Of a DNA stretch of 10,415 nucleotides, positions 6,331-10,415 are shown one piece after another. Position 1 is the first letter of the stretch. Each line of letters starts with the position of its first letter. The position numbers were made by a program, and so were the translations under genes. Origin of the DNA: Moraxellaceae bacterium (GTDB taxonomy: Bacteria > Pseudomonadota > Gammaproteobacteria > Pseudomonadales > Ketobacteraceae); NCBI GenBank assembly GCA_002402125.1, contig NVVG01000045.1, positions 8,657 through 19,071 of the forward strand, given 5' to 3'. Below the pieces are notes generated by a model. That model did no database searches. It saw nothing but the letters and a program-made list of their open reading frames with translations, and had not been told where the DNA came from.

Positions 6331-7137
6331 GTGAGTTGGGTTAATGGTATCCCTTCTCACACCGTCTCAACGTCAGACCGGGGCTTAGCCTACGGTGATG
6401 GGGTTTTTGAGACCGTTCGAGTAAACCAATCCCCTGTATTGCTAGCTGAGCATCTGTTGCGTTTAGCGCGTGGTTTACGTGTGTTATCCATTCCCTTTGA
6501 CATGTCGGTGTTACAACGAGAGATCACCGATTTTTTGAGCCAGCGGCAAGACGGTATTTTAAAAATCATAGTCACCCGCGGTGAAGGCGGGCGAGGTTAT
6601 AAGGGCCCCGATAGTCCTCAGCCAACACGCATATTAAGTTGGCATCCACTACCCGTACTGGCGGACTCTTATTATGAGCAAGGTTTCTCAATATATGCTT
6701 GTGATACACGGCTCAGTCAGAATCCGCTGCTAGCGGGAATTAAACATTTAAACCGGTTAGAGCAGGTATTAGCGAGAAACGAGTGGAGCGGTGACGAGTT
6801 TCAAGAAGGATTGCTGTGTGATCAATATGATAACGTTGTTGAGGCAGTCTCTAGCAATGTCTGGATGGCGCGTGGCGGCATCCTGATGACACCCGCGTTG
6901 AATTTTTCTGGTGTAGCTGGTGTGATGCGAGAATGGTTACTGAAGCAAATGCCTCAATTAGGCATAGAAGTCATTATTGGCGAGATACAACAGACAGAGA
7001 TCGCCGGCATGGATGAATTCTTCTTATCCAATAGTATTTTTGGTGTGGTGCCTGTGCAGCAATATGCAGGGCGTGAATGGACGCGTGGGCCCATTGCTCG
7101 TATGTGTCAGCAAGCGATTCAGGATCAGCTTTTTTGA
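6331..7137 (+). CDS. pabC: Aminodeoxychorismate lyase PabC
   Basis: PabC is the PLP enzyme that converts 4-amino-4-deoxychorismate to 4-aminobenzoate and pyruvate for folate synthesis. It is a fold-type IV aminotransferase-like protein. SDRGLAYGDGVFET near the N-terminus, TRGEGGRGYKG, the cofactor lysine in GIKHLNRLEQVLARNEW (Lys138 from this start) and the glutamate in VVEAVSSNVW are all present. The frame extends upstream to a GTG at 6292, but the GTG at 6331 yields MSWVNGIPSH, which fits how family members begin, and a length of 268 residues close to the E. coli enzyme. Neither start has a good Shine-Dalgarno. The stop codon TGA overlaps the mltG ATG by one base. BCAT and D-amino-acid transaminase are relatives, but the GIKHLNRLEQVL block and the mltG neighbour favour PabC. 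Confidence 0.92.
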   Translation: MSWVNGIPSHTVSTSDRGLAYGDGVFETVRVNQSPVLLAEHLLRLARGLRVLSIPFDMSVLQREITDFLSQRQDGILKIIVTRGEGGRGYKGPDSPQPTRILSWHPLPVLADSYYEQGFSIYACDTRLSQNPLLAGIKHLNRLEQVLARNEWSGDEFQEGLLCDQYDNVVEAVSSNVWMARGGILMTPALNFSGVAGVMREWLLKQMPQLGIEVIIGEIQQTEIAGMDEFFLSNSIFGVVPVQQYAGREWTRGPIARMCQQAIQDQLF

Positions 7138-8207
7138 TGGCGACTAATAGTTCTAAATCGGCAGTATCAGGTGCCTTCAAATGGGTTGCACTTAACTTTC
7201 TATTGGCCTGCAGTATCCTTTGGATGGGGTGGCTCTATGTCGATTCAATATTGTTTCAGCCGCTAAAAATTGCCAAAGGATCCTATTCATTAGACGTTAT
7301 GCCAGGTACTAATTTCGGATCCTTAGCGCGTAAATTTGAACGCGATGGTTTGTTTCCACATCCCCGGCTGCTCACCCTCTATGGGCGTTATTTTGGATAT
7401 GCGAGAAGCTTAAAAGTTGGGGAGTATAATGTTTCTAGCGGCAGTTCAATGAATGATCTGCTTGAAATGCTCAAAAAGGGCTCGGTTGTCTATCATCAAG
7501 TGACCTTGCTGGAAGGACAGACCTTTAACGATTTTCGCCTGCAACTGTCGGACACCGCTAACCTGAAACATTTGATCAAAACATTGAGTAATGAAGAAAT
7601 TATGGAATTGCTCGGGGCGGAGGGTGTGCATCCAGAAGGCCAGTTTTATCCTGATACCTACTATTTCCAAAAAAATGATAGCGATTTTGATGTGTTGCAG
7701 CGGGCTTATAAACGTCTTCACAAAGTCCTCAATAAGGAGTGGGCAAAACGAGCCAAGAAACTGCCCTATAAAACCCCTTATGATGCATTAATTATGGCGT
7801 CGATCATTGAAAAAGAAACCGGACAACCTCGGGAGCGAGCGGAGATAGCGGCGGTGTTTGTTTCGCGACTAAAAAAACGCATGCGTTTGCAAACAGACCC
7901 CACGGTTATCTATGGATTGGGTAAACGTTATCACGGCAATATTACCAGAAAGCACTTACGGGAAAAAACACCCTATAATACTTACCGCATCAATGGTTTG
8001 CCGCCAACTCCTATATCAAGCGCCGGACAAGCCGCTATACATGCCGCATTGCACCCGGCAAAGTCCGAGGCGTTATATTTTGTCGCGAAAGGTGATGGCA
8101 GCCATCAGTTTTCTAAAAACCTTATTCAACATGAAAAAGCTGTGCGCCAATATCAATGGAAACGAAAGTCAAACTATCGATCGGCGCCTAAGGCCAGAAA
8201 AAAATAA
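7137..8207 (+). CDS. mltG: Endolytic murein transglycosylase MltG
   Basis: MltG (YceG-like) is an inner-membrane enzyme that cuts nascent glycan strands and may set their length. This 356-residue protein has one N-terminal membrane segment (about residues 16-35) after a short cytoplasmic tail. A LysM-like part follows (about 50-120, with VMPGTNFGSLARKF and KVGEYNV). The catalytic domain contains LEGQTF, PEGQFYPDTYYF, the ASIIEKET motif with the catalytic-type Glu225, and LQTDPTVIYGLG, NTYRINGLPPTPI and YFVAKGDGSHQFS. The ATG is inside the pabC stop (A of TGA), a coupled overlap; the frame runs 20 codons further upstream but those overlap pabC and look non-coding. The gap to tmk is 110 bp. Confidence 0.96.
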   Translation: MATNSSKSAVSGAFKWVALNFLLACSILWMGWLYVDSILFQPLKIAKGSYSLDVMPGTNFGSLARKFERDGLFPHPRLLTLYGRYFGYARSLKVGEYNVSSGSSMNDLLEMLKKGSVVYHQVTLLEGQTFNDFRLQLSDTANLKHLIKTLSNEEIMELLGAEGVHPEGQFYPDTYYFQKNDSDFDVLQRAYKRLHKVLNKEWAKRAKKLPYKTPYDALIMASIIEKETGQPRERAEIAAVFVSRLKKRMRLQTDPTVIYGLGKRYHGNITRKHLREKTPYNTYRINGLPPTPISSAGQAAIHAALHPAKSEALYFVAKGDGSHQFSKNLIQHEKAVRQYQWKRKSNYRSAPKARKK

Positions 8208-8284
8208 GCGACAAGAAATTCGATGCGATGTAAGCGGCAAAAGTCGTGGCTTAAATTAAATACGTGGCGTGCATTAATTTTCAT

Positions 8285-8300
8285 GATGGGTTAACTCATC
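8285..8300 (+). other. 16-bp imperfect palindrome upstream of tmk
   Basis: GATGGGTTAACTCATC is a palindrome around a central GTTAAC with a single mismatched pair. It ends 17 bases before the tmk ATG. Its size and symmetry resemble a dimeric repressor site, but I cannot assign a regulator, and no convincing promoter is visible in the mltG-tmk gap. Confidence 0.4.
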
Positions 8301-8317
8301 CAGGTTAGATTTATCCT

Positions 8318-8986
8318 ATGACAGATGTAAAAAATGTCGCTCCAGAAATGGGGCTCTTCCTCACCGTTGAAGGGGTTGAAGGGGTTGGCAAAACAACCAA
8401 TATCACCTTCATTAGTGAGTGGCTTAAGGAACGAGAGATTCCTTTTATTCATACCCGAGAGCCTGGTGGAACTCCATTAGCAGAAGAGTTGCGGGAACTA
8501 TTGCTTGCCCCTAGAGATGAAAGCGTCGCCCCAACAGCAGAGCTGTTGATGATGTTTGCTGCCAGAGCGCAACATATTGAACAGGTCATCAAACCCGCGC
8601 TGGATGCCGGTAAGTGGGTGTTATGTGATAGGTTTACCGATGCAACTTACGCATACCAAGGTGGCGGTAGAGAGATGGGGTTTGATAAAATCCAACAGTT
8701 AGAGCAGTTTGTACAAGGCGAGTTTCGTCCCGATGCCGTTGTTTTACTGGATTTGCCAGTGGCGGTAGGGCTGGCAAGGGCCGCCAAACGTGGCGCGTTG
8801 GATCGTTTTGAGCAAGAGGCGGAAGGTTTCTTTCAGCGGGTAAGGGCTGCCTATCTTGATCGCGCCAAAGAAAACCCAGGCCGGTATTGGTTAGTGGATG
8901 CAGAGAAATCGCTGGGCGAAGTGCAAACGCAAATATCCTCAGTACTTGAATCCATTATGTTAGCGAAAGTGTCCGCAAAGCGGTAA
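8318..8986 (+). CDS. tmk: Thymidylate kinase
   Basis: Thymidylate kinase phosphorylates dTMP to dTDP with ATP. The 222-residue protein has the P-loop GVEGVGKT (19-26), the nucleotide-binding REPGGT (47-52), the DRF motif (104-106) followed by TDATYAYQGGGR, and a basic LID segment RAAKRGALDRFE (154-165). Basic residues in the LID, with no arginine in the P-loop, are the E. coli-type arrangement. An internal ATG at 8348 would give MGLFLTVEG, which is closer to the start of some homologues. Neither ATG has a strong Shine-Dalgarno (AGG is 13 bases before 8318), so the start is uncertain by ten codons. It is followed directly by holB. Confidence 0.95.
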   Translation: MTDVKNVAPEMGLFLTVEGVEGVGKTTNITFISEWLKEREIPFIHTREPGGTPLAEELRELLLAPRDESVAPTAELLMMFAARAQHIEQVIKPALDAGKWVLCDRFTDATYAYQGGGREMGFDKIQQLEQFVQGEFRPDAVVLLDLPVAVGLARAAKRGALDRFEQEAEGFFQRVRAAYLDRAKENPGRYWLVDAEKSLGEVQTQISSVLESIMLAKVSAKR

Positions 8987-8995
8987 GGGGCGATC

Positions 8996-9994
8996 ATGTT
9001 ATCGGATATCAAACATACCGTTGTACCGCTGCCCTGGCAATCAGAGCATTGGCAGCAGCTGCATGACCGTATCAATCAAGATATATTGCCCCATGCATTA
9101 TTGTTGCGTGGCGTACAAGGTACCGGCAAAGGCCAGTTTGCGCTAGCCTTTGGCCAGCGTTTGTTGTGCTCCAATCCCGTGGGCAATGTGGCCTGTGGCA
9201 AGTGTAAAAGCTGTTTGCTCATAAAGGCAGGCAGCCATCCAGATTTTAAAATTGTCGAACCTGAAAGCAAAGGTAAAGCGATAAAGATTGATCAAATTCG
9301 TGATGTCGTGGACTTTGGGAGCAAGCGTGCACAATTTGGTGGTTATCGTGTGGTTATCATTGCTCCGGCAGAGGCCATGAACGTGAATGCCTCTAATGCA
9401 CTGCTCAAATCGTTGGAAGAGCCTGGGGCAAAAACCATTATGTTGTTGGTGTCTCATCAAGTGTCGGGCATCTTGGCAACCATTAAGAGTCGTTGCCAGT
9501 CGCTTGATTTTCCATTGCCAAGTCACCAGCAAAGTGTTCAGTGGTTAAATACCGTTGTATCCGACCCAGAGAAAGCCAACTTGCTCATGAGTGTGGCTGG
9601 CGGGGCACCATTACGCGCGCTGGATATGGAGCAGCAAGAATGGCTAGCGGATAGGCAAAACATTATCCGCTCCTGGGTGGGCGTGCTCAGCGGCAGGAGT
9701 AACCCCGTGGTTGTCGCCGAGCAGTGGGCTAAATATCCGCTATCGGACTTGCTGACCTGGCTACAGGCCTGGCAGATAGACCTAGGCAAGGTGGTATCTG
9801 GAGCCGATGCCTCCGTGCTAAATCAGGACTTGATGGCTAGCTTTAAGGAGATGGCGATAATTTGTTCCCATAATAAGGTGTTTGATTTCTATAACTATTT
9901 GTTGGAGTTAGGGAGCATGGCAAGCAGTTCGACCAACCCCAACCCACAGTTATTATTAGAACAGATGTTAATTCGTTGGGCTGGCACAAAGTAA
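8996..9994 (+). CDS. holB: DNA polymerase III subunit delta' (clamp loader)
   Basis: HolB is the delta-prime subunit of the clamp-loader complex that opens and loads the sliding clamp. The 332-residue protein has an AAA+ N-terminal part with a P-loop-like GVQGTGKG (39-46), the zinc-binding cysteines 58, 67, 70 and 73, NASNALLKSLEEP (131-143), and the SRC motif (165-167) that supplies the arginine finger to its neighbour in the ring. The C-terminal helical collar domain is divergent, as usual. The lysine of the Walker A loop is kept but the following Ser/Thr is a glycine, so ATP binding is doubtful. A good AAGGGG Shine-Dalgarno overlaps the tmk stop, five bases before the ATG, showing tight coupling with tmk. 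Confidence 0.95.
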   Translation: MLSDIKHTVVPLPWQSEHWQQLHDRINQDILPHALLLRGVQGTGKGQFALAFGQRLLCSNPVGNVACGKCKSCLLIKAGSHPDFKIVEPESKGKAIKIDQIRDVVDFGSKRAQFGGYRVVIIAPAEAMNVNASNALLKSLEEPGAKTIMLLVSHQVSGILATIKSRCQSLDFPLPSHQQSVQWLNTVVSDPEKANLLMSVAGGAPLRALDMEQQEWLADRQNIIRSWVGVLSGRSNPVVVAEQWAKYPLSDLLTWLQAWQIDLGKVVSGADASVLNQDLMASFKEMAIICSHNKVFDFYNYLLELGSMASSSTNPNPQLLLEQMLIRWAGTK

Positions 9995-10051
9995 ACTCAA
10001 GGCAAGAAACGGTTAAAACAGGATATTGCTGGTTAGGTTAGATGTTTACCG

Positions 10052-10080
10052 TTGGCACTGCTAGACTTAGATTACATAAT
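10052..10080 (+). promoter_or_regulatory. Candidate sigma-70 promoter for pilZ
   Basis: TTGGCA (10052-10057; five of six) and CATAAT (10075-10080; five of six) are separated by exactly 17 bases. Transcription would start near 10087 and produce a leader of about 108 bases that contains the whole 14-bp repeat array. This suggests pilZ can be expressed apart from holB. Confidence 0.55.
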
Positions 10081-10092
10081 CCAGTGTACATT

Positions 10093-10180
10093 GTTATATG
10101 TGCCTGGTTATATGTGCTTAGTTATATGTGCTTATGCGGTTGTTAGTAATTAGTTGTAAGCAATCAGTTGTAAAAAAGTT
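10093..10180 (+). repeat. Two adjoining arrays of 14-bp direct repeats in the pilZ leader
   Basis: Array one has three units, 10093-10106 (GTTATATGTGCCTG), 10107-10120 and 10121-10134 (both GTTATATGTGCTTA). After four bases, array two has three diverged units of the same length, 10139-10152 (GTTGTTAGTAATTA), 10153-10166 (GTTGTAAGCAATCA) and 10167-10180 (GTTGTAAAAAAGTT). Every unit begins with GTT. The units are directly repeated without unique spacers, so this is not a CRISPR array. Confidence 0.85.
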
Positions 10181-10194
10181 GAAGAGAAGAATAT

Positions 10195-10415
10195 ATGGCT
10201 ATTGGTGGATCCCGTTCAGGTATTTTATCCTTAACAATTAAAGACAAATCGGTGTTATATGCCGCCTTTATGCCGTTTGTAAAAAATGGTGGTTTGTTTA
10301 TACCCACTAATAAACAATATAAGATTGGCGAAGAGGTCTTTCTTCTGCTCAATCTCATGGAAGAAACCGAGAAAATCCCAGTAGCCGGCAAGATCGTTTG
10401 GGTTACCCCAAGAGG
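10195..10415 (+). CDS. pilZ: Type IV pilus assembly protein PilZ (3' end beyond window)
   Basis: The first 73 codons are present. SGILSLTIKDKSVLYAAFMP, NGGLFIPTNKQYKIGEEVFLLL and IPVAGKIVWVTPR closely match the founding PilZ protein of Pseudomonas, a small (about 118 residues) cytoplasmic factor required for type IV pilus assembly together with PilB and FimX-like partners. In this subgroup the N-terminal RxxxR motif used by c-di-GMP-binding PilZ domains is absent, and I see none here, so direct c-di-GMP binding is unlikely. The position after holB is the usual one in the Pseudomonas-like branch. A purine-rich GAAGAGAAGA lies four bases before the ATG as a modest ribosome-binding site. It appears to have its own promoter. 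Confidence 0.93.
   Translation, partial: MAIGGSRSGILSLTIKDKSVLYAAFMPFVKNGGLFIPTNKQYKIGEEVFLLLNLMEETEKIPVAGKIVWVTPR

Noticed and set aside
7912..8259. 115-codon plus-strand frame overlapping the end of mltG
   Set aside because: It overlaps the conserved MltG catalytic domain in another frame, and its translation has no domain-like character.
10093..10180. CRISPR-like array
   Set aside because: The 14-bp units are contiguous with no unique spacers, and there are no cas genes nearby.
10164..10391. 75-codon open frame on the minus strand over pilZ
   Set aside because: It is the antisense of the clearly conserved PilZ coding sequence and has no recognisable product.

Overview
The window is an ordinary chromosomal housekeeping segment of a gammaproteobacterium. 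The gene order yceD-rpmF-plsX-fabG-acpP-fabF-pabC-mltG-tmk-holB-pilZ, with a divergent yceF (maf-type) gene, is the fatty-acid/cell-envelope cluster typical of that class. The continuation holB-pilZ and the close match of the PilZ N-terminus to my memory of the Pseudomonas protein point to the Pseudomonas / Cellvibrio-like branch rather than to enterics. The moderate, slightly AT-leaning base composition fits a marine relative. The genus cannot be fixed from the sequence alone.

Layout. On the minus strand, 10-651 encodes a TetR-type regulator and 775-1353 encodes YceF, the 7-methyl-GTP pyrophosphatase. About 250 bp of divergent control region follows, ending in a near-consensus sigma-70 promoter (1572-1600) that appears to place yceD on a leaderless or almost leaderless mRNA. 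The plus strand then carries yceD (1610), rpmF (2174) and plsX (TTG start, 2363), fabG (3505), a 353-bp leader rich in repeats and hairpins, acpP (4599) with a strong intrinsic terminator, fabF (GTG start, 4986), pabC (GTG start, probably 6331), mltG (7137, overlapping the pabC stop), tmk (8318) and holB (8996). After a 200-bp leader with its own promoter and an array of 14-bp repeats comes the first 73 codons of pilZ, cut by the window edge.

How the genes work together. PlsX makes acyl-phosphate from acyl-ACP for phospholipid synthesis; AcpP carries the acyl chain; FabF condenses and FabG reduces in the elongation cycle. PabC belongs to folate synthesis, Tmk makes dTDP for DNA, HolB is the delta-prime clamp-loader subunit, MltG cuts nascent peptidoglycan, and YceD/bL32 link the cluster to ribosome synthesis. 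The set therefore couples membrane, wall, ribosome and DNA synthesis. PilZ is a type IV pilus factor that simply follows holB.

The main departures from the textbook cluster are the absence of fabD (and fabH) between plsX and fabG, the leaderless-looking yceD promoter with a GC-rich discriminator, a phased 10-bp repeat upstream of acpP, and a 14-bp repeat array with small cysteine-containing upstream reading frames in the pilZ leader. I see no mobile element, CRISPR array, phage gene, tRNA or rRNA, and no convincing new multi-gene system.
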